Positions 11,761 to 22,986 of a stretch of 52,070 nt of DNA are shown one piece after another; position 1 is the first letter of the stretch, and every line of letters starts with the position of its first letter. The stretch is from NCBI GenBank assembly GCA_032358255.1, contig JAULBX010026119.1:1-52070 (forward strand). The letters are read 5' to 3'. A program made the position numbers and the translations under genes. Under the pieces are notes generated by a model. The model saw only the letters and a program-made list of their open reading frames with translations, was not told where the DNA came from and did not search any database. The stretch is from Heterotrichella gracilis (Eukaryota > Sar > Xanthophyceae > Tribonematales > Xanthonemataceae).

Positions 11761-14580
11761 CAGTAATCCCTGTTAATTCCAATAACCCTGAATAAAGGTT
11801 TGCTAGGAGCCTTAAGAGGTGAGCTGGTGCCTGGAAGCCACTAGAACCCAATTAATTGTTTTATTTTTTAGCTGTATAACAGCTGCTTACTAATGTGGCG
11901 TGGATGACGTGGAATAGCTGCCAGTGGACATGGCTATTGGTATGCTATGGCATAGTGTTACAGGTATAATAAGCTTCAACTTTTTCCCCAAAGGTACAGA
12001 GCCAGCTTAGTTAAACCTCTCCAAGTTCACGCATTGCGTTTAAAACAAATTCTGTAGTTCAATAAATGGCTTCTAAATTATTAGGGCTCTAGTAAATAGG
12101 TACTATCCTAATGCCTTTGAGTACAAGGATTTCATCATTTCTTGGAATTTAATTTATCAATGACAGGAGTTGTAGGGATAACAATTCTCAGAAAACCCCC
12201 TTTTGCCGCAACATGCTTGTACTTGTCGAGCATTGAGGTACAATTGCCAATAGGTGCAGTAGCGCAGTTGGGTGGCCAGCCTGATGAGCTGAGAGTAGAA
12301 CAGTAACTGCATGCAGAGCTTTTCACGCTGGATGCCATTGACCGCTAGCCTAATGAAGGGCCCTAAGCTTGCCTAATACAGGGCCCTTCATTGCCAGGAA
12401 ATTGTGTGGCACAGTGCATGCACTATCGTAGTGCGCACCAGGTGACCATCTCCGCCTGGGCGCAGCCAAGCAGCCAAGCACCAGCAGCCTTCTGGATCAG
12501 CGCGCGCTGAAAAGAAACGTGGCGGCCTCAATCACAGCGCCACTGCGGCAGATCACAAGCAAGCAATCATTATGCTGAAATACACACACAGGCCAATGGC
12601 ATCAGGGGCCAGCAAGTTGGAGAAGACTTGTGTGTGTTAACAATTGTGCCTGGCTGTCTCCTGTGGGCTTTTTCTTTCTTTCATTCATTTCTTATATGGT
12701 GTGGGCCCATAACAATTGTTACACTACAGTAGTAAAATCTGAGTGAAGGCTTACATGCACTATTTAAAAGGCACTGCCGGCAATTTATTTGGTTGCCAGG
12801 TGCAAGCCAGTGCCCCCTTAGTGCCGCCTTCATTTGTGCGTCCCGTCACGGTCCATGGGCCCTTACATTCTTTCACCGCGGGCCGCTGGCACTCATCGTG
12901 ACATTGTGGGTTAACTTGAGAAGTTCTTAGTTGTTGATCTACAAGTATGAAATCAGGGCCTGCAATAACCATGAAACATTCATACGTCATTACAATTTAC
13001 TTCTGACGCCACTGCAGTATTACTAACAGTGTTTAACTTCCTGACAGTAACTCAGTGTAACTGTTACAGTAGGTACTCAGTAGGGTAATTAGTGACTTTT
13101 AAAGTGGTTACAGCAGGCTGCAATAGAATTCCTGACAACTGCCGATTGGTGGCCATTTGCTGCCAGCTTTAATTGTCCAGGGCCTGGCATGGGTGCATAA
13201 GTAGATGTTTGAAGCTGTACTCAGGCTGCTGCATCACAATTGCCGAGGCAATTAATCATTGCAATGCCATTGCATTGCAGGCATCTTGTATCTAATACGG
13301 TGTGGTAATATATTGTGGCACTGCGGGTACTTTCAATTCAGCTGGTGGACAGCATGCTGGTTGCAATGGCCATATGCCATGATGTTCCCTTTGCAATCCC
13401 ATAGGAGACTAGGGCACATCTTAGGAGAAGTGGCTTGGCACGAGAACCTGCAGGGAGCAACATACACAACATCAGCCATTCACTACTTGCGTCGGACCTG
13501 GCAAAGCAGCCGGCATTTCAGGGTTCTGCCGGACGATAACAGGATAAGGGTTTGGGGCTGCTGGTGTACCAGTTGTGCAGCTTGCCAGAAGGATGACCAG
13601 CCATGACCATGACATCATGAAAAGGCAGAGAAGGCATGGTCCATGTCTGCACCATGCCTTCACTGGTTTTTATGATGCAGGCATGGACAGCACACTGCTA
13701 GCCATGCATTGCCATGCACAACGGTATGCCCAGTGCCCAACCCTAAACCTGAAACCCCTAAGCTCGTGGCCAGACATCCAGAAACCCATGCACAAGCAAT
13801 TCCTAGTGCCCTGTTCCCAAATTATGGCCGCACACCCTTAAGGCCCCGCAGAGGCAACCCTTCAACCCTGCAGGGGTGACCACACAGCCCTACTCCCTAC
13901 CCTGTGGCCCACGACCCTAAAACTCTGTGTATATGACCCTAGACAGTGTGGAGACATCTCCATGGCGCCACTTCTAAACCCTGAACCTCAAACTGTACCC
14001 ATCCGACCTAAAATCTCAGGCCTTGAACTTTGGCTTGCGAGTGCACACGTGAAAAACTGCGATTGGTTGCGTGATAGCACGGTGTGACTGTGGTCTGCAA
14101 CCCATCATCTAGTGGTCTAATATCATTGAATGGCAGTGGTGAATGTTTGGGGTTTAGGGTTTATGGTTTGGGAGTACGAAATAGGGTGCAGATGGTTCCC
14201 CATCAACCGCATGCAAACGTTGACATGGCATGGTGACATGGCACACCAACACCGCACCCTGTCACCCTGCCTGTCACTTATCGACTCAGAACACTGTCAA
14301 AATGAGAAGGGATAAGATATAAAAGCAATGCCGCAACATTTCTAAACAGTTTGCATTTGTGGGCAGTGCTGCACGCTTTTTGGCTAGCAGCAAAATTGGC
14401 TAGCAATTGGGTACACAGGGCTGTAGTTCAGTCAGGATGGCCCACCTGATCACAGCCCAGCAAACTTATGGAGCACATACAACGCCTCTATGCGTATTGC
14501 ATCGAGGCGGCTGATTATGGTCACTGTAGATGCTGTGTCTGGGCGCCTTTGCACCTCGCGCCGTGTAGCCGTCAAAGCAA
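11761..14580. other. long region with no gene recognised
   Basis: Between the aminopeptidase stop and the last exon of the next (minus-strand) gene I see no open frame with family similarity or coding-like codon use, and no tRNA, rRNA or snRNA signature. An AATAAA at about 11790 lies close after the aminopeptidase stop. The region holds the 12352-12392 hairpin and two telomere-like motifs (13739-13760, 14150-14163). Part of it must be untranslated sequence of the two flanking convergent genes. Confidence 0.5.
12348..12392. repeat. perfect 13-bp inverted repeat overlapping a 17-bp direct repeat
   Basis: AATGAAGGGCCCT (12352-12364) is answered by its exact reverse complement at 12380-12392, with a 15-base loop. 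The left arm also sits in a direct repeat: GCCTAATGAAGGGCCCT and, 23 bases later, GCCTAATACAGGGCCCT (two mismatches). The palindromic GGGCCC core lets both relations hold. Confidence 0.75.
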
Positions 14581-16665
14581 TCATGAATCTACCTGGCCGC
14601 ACAACCCCACCTTTGCCAACTTCTTTGGTATTGGCCCTGCAAATGAACCCAGAGCATCGAACAGCAACACATTAATGAAGGACAGGTGTGGCAGGATTCC
14701 GTCACTACGTATTAAATCCATATAGGCACAGCTGCTGCGATCAAACCCAACACAGTCGCACCTTGCTGGTCCTGGGCCAGTGTCTGGTGCTGCACCTTGC
14801 CAGTCCTCACCGAAAGCTTTCTCCAATAGTGCTCGTCTGCACACACCTGGAATTAGTGCACTGACTGGACCTAGGATTGGTATAATGTGGGGTGGCACAC
14901 AGAGTGTCCAAAAAGCATGCTGCACATTCCCAGAGACACACTGCATGTGTCATGCAAAACGGGCTGACCATGATGGCAGCAGCAGCATACCGCTTGTTTG
15001 AATCCGTGACCGGCAGCAGCTCCTTGATGAAGGCAACCACCCTCGTGGGGACAGACCGGTGGTACACAGCATTGTCAACAGCGCCTGCATCCAGTTTGCC
15101 AACATCCACCAGTGTCTCAGCCCCCTCTGTGAGCTCCTCCCGCACCACACACAGCTGGGCAAGCAGGCGCCTGCAAGGAAGCAGATTTTGGGTGGACCAG
15201 TTTGATTTGGATATAAACTCAAACAGACATCTCACAGCTCACCACAAGCAACAGGCCAGCTGCCCTCTGCAACTGCAAGCTTCCTGGGACTATATCCCTC
15301 CCATGTGCACATGTAATTTGAGCAGAACCCCAGCAGTAACCATGTGCATCACTCGTTTCCAGCTATAGCACGTTGCTGGGGAGGATCCCACGACAGTGAC
15401 GGCAGGGGCGGGTAGTCAGGGATTGCGGGAGGTTGCATGTGTGCTGCCCTGGCCTGCACCTGTCCACTACTTGGTCCTTCTCCTCCATGTCTTCAATGAG
15501 CTGCGAGCAGGTGGACAGCAGGCGCTCGATGTCGCACTGGGGGATGGCATCGGCGCCTCCCTGCAGTGCCACGCTGATGATGCGCAGCCTCTCTTGGCTG
15601 CAGGGACATACACAGCTGTATCGGTGCCATGCTATGTGACCGGTGGCAGGAACGTGACAACTAGCCTGCACACCCACCCACCACACTCACCCGTCCTTGC
15701 AAGCCAGTAGCTTGTCTAGTAGTTGCATCTCGACAGGGAGGGTGCCTGTCACCGCCCGCAATACCTCCTGCCTGATTGCGGTAAGTGTCTCAGCTGTGAT
15801 TTGTTCCTCCTGTGCCTGTGCTGCCGTGATGTATGCGTTGAGGGTAGACAGGAACCCTTCGTCCAACGTGTCCAACCGGCGCGTCACTGCGGCCCTGACC
15901 ACGTCTGCCTCCTGCTTGGTGGGGGGTTTATCTGCAAAGACAGGAAGGGTTGGTTCGCAGCACTGGAAGGCGAGCACATGGGTAGCAGTGTGGGTTCCAA
16001 GCCTCAGGCCACAAGGCAAAGGCGCTCCAGACAGCAACCACGTGTGTCAGGACGTGGAGGCGGAGGTGGAGCCATAGCAATATGGGTGGCCCAACGCAAG
16101 GTGCTGTTACTTGGGCGTACTTGCAACAGCTGCTACTGTCGAGGCAAAAAACATCTCCCTTGCAACTTCCTCCATCATCTCGTCAATTATGGCAGCAGAG
16201 CGTTCCACTTGACGTGCCACTGCAGGGGAGAGCCCACATATGTTGGTGTGCAGGCCCACACACACTGACTGGAAGGGCCGTAGTGGCGTGCATTGTGCAA
16301 AAGGTACGGACAAAGAGTCAAAGCGAAGAGTTGAGCGCGGCGGGGTATGCCAGGGCATGCATGCACATATGACACCCCATGCATGCATTCCAATTCCACC
16401 ATGCATGCACCCATGCATGCATCCGCAGGCGGCGTTTACCTACAGCAGCGTATGCCTCCTTGCTAGCCGAGTCGTAGTCACCGTCTCCTGTAGCACTGCA
16501 GGCAAGCACTGGGCTCCGTGTTTGGTGCCATCGCCTGTCAATAAGGCCTTCAAGGAAAGAAGTGGGCCTTGAAGTCTGAATGCGGCGCTGTGCAGGGACG
16601 GCTTGCACGGAAAAGGAGGGCAATCTGAACGTAGTGCTTACTATAGGGTGAGTGAGGTACCCCAT
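14581..16665 (-). CDS. plastid-targeted protein of a conserved plant/algal family, function unknown
   Basis: Exons (minus strand): 16440-16665, 16121-16219, 15691-15931, 15460-15597, 14991-15170, 14581-14836; all junctions agree in phase and give about 379 residues. The start is the ATG at 16665, followed by a Ser/Thr/Arg-rich, acid-poor stretch typical of a transit peptide. The conserved core contains ETLTAIRQEVLRAVTGTLP, then LIEDMEEKDQVVDR and LLAQLCVVREELTE. From memory this resembles chloroplast proteins of land plants with the pattern ETLxxIxxEILRxxT...PDRKLLARLVLIREEAR; no enzymatic motif is visible and I cannot give a family name. It is mainly helical and soluble, with no membrane segment. 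The last exon after about EKAFGEDWQ looks unlike the family and may be spliced differently. It diverges from the neurochondrin gene. Confidence 0.7.
16354..16425. repeat. TGCATGCA palindrome cluster in an intron
   Basis: Four ATGCATGC-type palindromes lie within about 72 bases of the first intron of the minus-strand plastid gene, separated by short C/A-rich spacers. They could form cruciforms or hairpins; no function is evident. Confidence 0.6.
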
Positions 16666-17602
16666 GCTTTCGGGTTGTATCTGTAGCCCCCGAGTGGCAA
16701 ACAAGCAAACTGCGATGTCCAGTTCCTACACAGGACTTCAAGACGCCACACAAGTGTGACACAACAACCAGTCGGCTGCGAACTTACTTCTTCGCGGCGG
16801 GAAAACTAGTCGGCACCGATGAAGTTGCAAGAGTTGTGCAGCTGAAGTCTCCTCAGCCAGTCAGCTATATTTTACCTGGGCAGCTCTAGGTGGGGTGGCA
16901 CTCCTCGTCTCGAGCACCTGCAACTGCCCCGACTCAAGCTGCGGAACACCGAGTGCACCGTTGCAGGAGTACTTCACCGGGTTTTGCTTGCGTAATACTT
17001 GCCATATACATATTGATACGCATCCTCGGGGCCAATGTTGTCTTGCTTTGTTCAACCACAAGACCTTGTGGCGCAAGTGGATGTACCTCCCATCCTAATC
17101 TGTACGGCTTCACAGGCAGCAGATACGCAGCATCGACCGCTGGCCGTGGTAATAGAAAACCACTGACTACAGTACCGAGTACTATTGACTCGCTTAAGCG
17201 TGGCCGGCTTCACGGCTTGTAAGTGCAGCTCCCCACCAGTGTGCCATATGCATGCATACTCGAGTTGGGCGGAGGGCTGAAGAGTAAAAGGGGCACATTG
17301 CTGTCCTTCATGCCACCACTGCCGGCGTCTGTTGACTGTTAAGACCAGGCAACTAGCCAGTGCTAGGTGTCCTTGCCAATTGGTGTAGAGCTAAACCGGT
17401 GCAGCGCCCGCCGTGGGGAGTGGCTAGTGTGAACTGCGCTAAAGCAAACCCCCCAAGGTAGGCACGTTCTTGATAAGCTCAGAAAATTGTGCACACAGCT
17501 GTGTTGCACCCTCGCACCCTGGGGGACACGTGGCTTTCTGTTGGGGTGAATGGGTGAGTTGAGTGCACCGCAGGATTGGTGAGTCACCTCTCGTTATTGA
17601 GG
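16666..17602. promoter_or_regulatory. shared upstream region of two divergent genes
   Basis: The 937 bases between the start codons of the plastid unknown (minus) and neurochondrin (plus) must hold both promoters and 5' untranslated regions. No TATA box or known element was recognised, and there is no further gene in it. Confidence 0.45.
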
Positions 17603-20239
17603 ATGGCATCGCCTGGCACACTGACCCTGGACAACGACCAGGCACCTGCCCTGGACCAACACCTGCAGGCATGCTTGGATCTCTTACAAGGACCTACGGA
17701 TGAAAAACGGTGCGAAGACTTTGAAGTCACTGCATTCCCACACATGAGAACACCTGCTGTACTGTGTTATGTTCCAACGCGGTCATCGGCATCTGGTGGT
17801 GCTGCCAGGACAGACATGGGATCTGCACAAAGCAACAGTGAGCAAGGACTAGGGGCACAGCGCACCGATGCATACTATAGCCCAGATTCACACAATGTGG
17901 CTGCAGGTTTGTGGGGCTCCTGCTTGTCACCAAAGTGTTGCCTCCTGACAATTTTGAGATGCTGAGAGTTGTACACAGAGCAATTGGTAGCACATTTTTG
18001 AAGCGCCTCATTTTGCCGCTGCAAGGCACCAAGGTATGCCCCTGTGTGCCGCAAGGCCTGCCTCCGCCTGCTCTGACTGTGATGCTGCAGCCGGCTGACC
18101 ATTGCCGCTGCTTCACTGCAGAATATGGTTGTTGCTGATGAGCAGTCGTACCAAAAAACAGCATCCGCCTGTGGCCTGGGCTTGGCTGTGCTGGCATCTT
18201 TCTGCCAAGTGCCCGAGATTGCAGACCTGGAAGAAACGCTAGAAATGATTCCACTGTTTCTCAAGGTACATGGCTTTGCAAAACTGTGCTGTGAGTCAGG
18301 GTGCATTTAATGTTTGCTGCTGCCAACTGTTGTACCTACATGCAATTATTGACACAAATAAAGTTTTGAAACAAGCAAGGAACCACTGCGTTCATCATTC
18401 ATCCAAAACTGAGAGAGTTTTTGCATGTGATGTGCTTCATGGAACAGAGGCAAGCTAGGCTTTGCACCACTTTTGACTCTGGGGAATTGTAGTGTGGGAT
18501 TCAGTAGTATGGCATGCATGGCGTGTGGCATGTACTGGTGCACGCATACAACCCTGGCTGTATCCATAAGATGGGGTGGCTGTTGCAGGTGGTGCAAGCT
18601 GGTGGCGTGCATGCCATACTGTCAACAGATCAACCAAGCACCCTGCGGCATGTGGTAAGATATTGGCCGGATGGACTCCTGCGTTGTTGTATAGTGTTGG
18701 TACATGTGGCAAGCAATCGTCCGTGTTGTTGTGCAACAGGATGTTGCAACAGAAGCTGCGAGGGACGCATTGGAATGCGTGCTGAGCATTGTGCGGACAT
18801 CACAATCTGGGCGGCAGATTGTCTTGGAATGCAATGGTCTGGCAACAATCAGCAGCCTTGTGGAAAGCTGCAAAGACTGGCCCACTGACCTGCCAAAAAT
18901 GGCAGTGGCCATCAGAATATTGACGGTCCTTATTACCACAACTGTACAATCGGCGCAGCTTGTCACAGGTAGCGCCCCCTGCACGCAACGCCAGCATCAC
19001 AATTGCCTGTAGCCCAGTGAAGCAGTGCACTCTTTGATACAATTTGCATGCAAGGCATGCTCCATGGCTTTCTGAGGCACATTCATTGGCTCAGCACATC
19101 TAATGCGTCCTGCAGAATATGGCGAGGCAGTTGCCGGGACGATTCCTGCTCTAAGTCTTGCCATCAGCCTTCCTGGTACACTTCCCACCAGAACTAGCGA
19201 GCCAGGGGAGGCAACAGCAGCTGAGGATGTGGATGTGTATGCCTTGCAGCTGGATTCGCTTGCAGCATTACTGAGGATACTTCCACTGCGGGCTACAGAG
19301 GTACCGTTCAACACGATCATACTCATGTCAGCTTGCAGCAGCTTTCGTCTTGGTTTGCATCTGATATCCAAGACCATGCCACTGTGCCGCAGGTAGTTCT
19401 GCAGCCAACGCTGCACTCTGGGGCAATATGGCCTGCACGCATTCGGCAGGGCCTCCAACAGATACTGACAGGGCGAGTCAATGCTGCGCACCGGCATGCA
19501 GCACTTGAGGTTGCAGCTGCCATGGTGCTTCTGGCAGGCCCTTGCTGGTTGCTGGCGTGTCATGAGGTGGGCTTGGGCAACGCTTGCTGCAATGCAGGGT
19601 CTGCATGCTCTCAGCCTGTACATGTATCTACAATTGACTGCCATAAGGCATTGTGATGCCATATCAGGGAGCCTAATGAAGCAACTGTTGACAATGATGC
19701 GTGCAGGAAGAAGCTCCAGACGATTTTCTGAAGCTGTTGGTGGAAATTTTGAAAGTAGAGTCGATTATTCTACTATCAAATGCACTCGCACAACATCGCG
19801 GGTCAACTGATGCTCCATCATCAAGTGGCTATGAACAGGTGTGTGGCTTGGTGGACACAACTGCACACTGCAAAGCTTGCATGTTGGATGGGTTACAATA
19901 TTTTGATGTACATGTTGCGAGTCAGGAGCAAATAGTAGTAGCAGCAGGTTCTGAATTTGCCTGTGCACAGCATACGGGCAAGCTGCCCTCCACGTGAGGC
20001 ATGTCACCTAATGCCTCTGCTCCCTTTGTGGCTAGGGTGTGCAATGGGCCACGACCCAAGCAGCACAGGCGTTGCCAACTGTGTACAGCCTTCTTGAAGC
20101 TTGCATTGAGGTACGGCAGTACAGCCATGTCGATGCCTTTGAGCCTTTGCAAGGTACAACCATGCCCAATGTTTATTGTACCCCATGGTGGCCATGGGGT
20201 TCAATAAAGTTTGCACCTTTGTTGAACCCATTGTGCCTG

Positions 20240-20282
<43 letters not shown>

Positions 20283-22986
20283 ACGCGTACCGGCAACAAA
20301 GCCAGATCAGCAATCAGCCTTGCACAAGCATGCGCCACCCATCCCTATCCTGGCATTGCTTGTACCATTGTGTGATATTTCTCGCCTGCAAGTCCTTAGT
20401 GACGAGAGCAACCCATGTGGCCCTGGGTGCTCCCCTAGACCGCTTCCCAACCAGCTGCCCAAACACCATACGCTTGGGTATTCTGTCGTCTGCCATACGT
20501 CCTAAGTGCCCCAGCCATTTTAGCCTAGTAACCCTGAGCTTTTCCTCAACTGAGAATTGCCTACATCTATCTAACAATTCCGCATTCGTTATGTGCGCTA
20601 ACCGCGAAATACCACAAATTGCCCTAAGGCACTGATTTTGAAAATTCAAACCGCGACAGTTGTGTTTGAGTGATTGCCCAACTCGCTGACCCATACAGAA
20701 GGGTAGTAACGACTATTGCATTGAAAATGTTTATTTTTGTGCGTGTCATTGCAAGATATAAATTGAGGTGGATTCTCCGTGTTGCTTTACTACACAAGGG
20801 GTTATTGGCATGTGGGTTGATGTAATGCATTGAACATTGTGGCAGAGTATATCATCGGTGTGTAGGCTAATCTTCTGTATGTGCAGGTGCTGGCAGAAAG
20901 TGAGGACACAGTGAATGATGCTCATGATCCACAGGCTTTGCAGCGAGTGTCAGATGCAGTTGCAGGTCGTGCACTGCTGAGTATGCACGATGTGTTTGAG
21001 TATGTTGTGCAGTACTTGGATGAGATGATCCAGCTGCCCACGTCCAGGGAGGACCTGCTGGTGGTGGCAGCGGTTCGAGCATTGGCACGGTACGTGGGAA
21101 AGGCCACATATGTGCAGCCGCACGCCCATCACCTGTGCAACACTCTGCATATCGCATGTGGTGCTGCATGAAGGACAACCACTGCACGCCCCCTTGACAC
21201 GTGCCGTTGACAGGCCCACGGCAGCCATTGATCAGATACTTTCTAGCAGCATAGCAGATAAGGATACTCATGCACTGCTCCTTACCATATAATTTCATGT
21301 ATTTACCATGCCTGTTGAACCAGGTTGTACGGTTGCAAGATGTGAAAGGGGTTGTCATGGGTTAAACCCATGATTTTAAACTGCATTAATGGTGTGCTTC
21401 GTGACTGACTGGAGGCTTGCTTGCAGTTGAGCACAATATTCATCTAGTGTGTGCCCATGATTTGCCTATGTATCTGTATTTTCCACTCAAGGGACCCCCA
21501 ACCCTTGTCTTACAGGTTCTTGGCAGAGGTGCCACATGCGTTTGAGCAGGACGTGCAGCGCCTGTTGCCGTTCATGCTCTCTGTAGGCCAGGACACCTCA
21601 GTTCCTGATGGCGTGCGCTTTCTCCTCCCGTTGCTCACACAAGTGCTTGCCCCACATAGCACCGGAGGTGACCAAACAGCCGGCAGCAGCCCATGGCACG
21701 CTGTCATGCTGGAGCCAGCTGCCTTTCACCAAATGGCAAAGTTTGTGGCAGGCAACGCTGAACGTGCAACAGTGCTAGCCAGTGATCCTGCTATTGCAAA
21801 TGCGCCTGGTGGAAGCTTCACGCAAGACCCAGGGATGGGAGAGTGGAAGGATGCATTCCTGTCGCTGCAGATGGCTGAAGCTGCCTTGCACGATGGTTGC
21901 TCTGTGTTGTTACAGGTAAGTAGATGTTGGTGACCAGGAGGCTAATAATCATGTGAAGTACCGGAATGGCATGCTTGTTGTGAGTGCTGGCTGGCCATGC
22001 GTGCGCTGCAAGGTGTCGGTACACATATGCAACCACGGTTCATATGAATAATTCATTTCCTTCACTATGTAGTTGCTGAGAATCTTTGCAGCGTCGAGCA
22101 TGGGTAATGATACGGGACTGTATACACAGTGGTAAATAACCATTGTGCACATTGTGATCATGGGGGATTACCATTTGCATTATCTGATTTCAGTCTCTGG
22201 TGGTGTACACTTTCCCATTGTGATGCTGCTCCTGATTTACATCACTGGTACAGTCCATTGTGGTTTTGCTTCACAGTCTAGGAAGGGGGATTTCTGTATG
22301 TTGTCTATGACCAAACCATTGAGTCACATGTGCACATAGAGTCATTGCCATCGTGTTATTTCAATACGATTGAAATTCAAATCAGCTGGTGCATATCGCT
22401 AGCCTGGCATTGCTTCCTTGAAAAACTGGTTTAATTCTGTCTGTGTTTTGTCTGCCAGGTACTTGAATGCATTCCCAGACCGCACAGCAGTGGGGGTTAT
22501 GAAGGGATTGATGACACACCATTAGTGGCAGTTCTGCAATGCGCATGGCCAATGGTAGTCAGTTTGGCTCGTTGGACAGACTGCACGGACACACTGCCAG
22601 CCATTCGCCATGAGCCTGCACATGTACTGGCTGTTGCTGCTGGTGCATGTGTGTCTGCAATAATCAGCTGTGGGGTTGTACGTGGTGGCAGCTTGCAACC
22701 ATGGGTTGTCTCAACCGAATGGAGCGCGGTGAAAAGGTTTATTCTTCATGCGACACATTTGGAAGGTGCACTTGTGAGAGGCAAATTGGCGTCAGCGGCA
22801 GGCGACGGCACGGCAGGCGAGAGCATTCAGGCTACACACCAGATTGGTGCACATGAGACGCCATTGACGGCCTCGCCACCATGGGAGCTTGCTGACATCA
22901 AGGAACAGATCAAAGAACACATGGCTTGCACGTTGGCATTTGCGCACACTTTCCTCGACCCAATGCTCGCTGTATCCACCATATAG
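17603..22986 (+). CDS. neurochondrin-family helical-repeat protein
   Basis: Neurochondrins are cytosolic ARM-like repeat proteins. The animal member acts in neurite growth and signalling; plants and algae have homologues of unclear role. Exons: 17603-17709, 17907-18033, 18122-18265, 18589-18654, 18740-18968, 19116-19300, 19339-19566, 19707-19838, 20036-20110, 20887-21089, 21516-21915, 22459-22986; phases agree throughout, giving about 807 residues. Family signatures in order: CLDLLQGPTDEKR joined to FVGLLLVTKVLP, then VLASFCQVPEIAD, a long helical middle, IRQGLQQILTG with AHRHAALEVAAAMVLLAG, DDFLKLLVEILKVES, and a helical C-terminus. No signal peptide, membrane segment or catalytic motif is seen. 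The intron at 20111-20886 carries an antisense LINE fragment. The last exon is one long open frame to TAG at 22984-22986. Confidence 0.85.
20238..20829 (-). mobile_element. 5'-truncated, frameshifted LINE (non-LTR retrotransposon) fragment
   Basis: Read on the minus strand, the region encodes the C-terminal end of a LINE reverse-transcriptase polyprotein: the post-RT motif IVVTTLLYGSASW, then LKWLGHLGRMADDRIPKRM and the GKRSRGAPRATW block. The two parts are in different frames, so the copy is dead. The coding part stops at about 20314, and the 3' end is a simple (AAT)n tail (20242-20280). TTGAACCCATTGTGCC at 20222 and TTGAACATTGTGGC at 20830 resemble a decayed target-site duplication. The element lies antisense within a neurochondrin intron. 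The clade cannot be fixed from this piece. Confidence 0.8.
20242..20280. repeat. (ATT)13 microsatellite, the 3' tail of the LINE copy
   Basis: Thirteen uninterrupted ATT units on the plus strand, equal to (AAT)13 on the element's coding strand. Its position immediately after the LINE 3' end shows it is the element's simple-repeat tail rather than an independent microsatellite. Confidence 0.9.

Noticed and set aside
12281..12303. CTGATGAG followed by GTAGAAC, recalling a hammerhead ribozyme core
   Set aside because: No stem II can form between the two boxes and the GAAA box is imperfect.
13259..13606. 115-codon open frame in the long gene-free region
   Set aside because: Composition is non-coding-like, with no family similarity and no consistent splice context.
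16666..16704. Upstream start of the plastid unknown at 16704
   Set aside because: That codon is TTG; the ATG at 16665 begins a good transit peptide.
20036..20153. Longer version of neurochondrin exon 9 using the GTACAA donor at 20154
   Set aside because: It leaves the wrong phase and gives an early stop in the next exon; the GTACGG donor after 20110 keeps the frame and the family pattern.
20179..20197. CCCCATGG TGG CCATGGGG hairpin followed by TTCAATAAAG
   Set aside because: Lies within a neurochondrin intron next to the LINE; no sign that it ends a transcript there, since downstream exons continue in phase.
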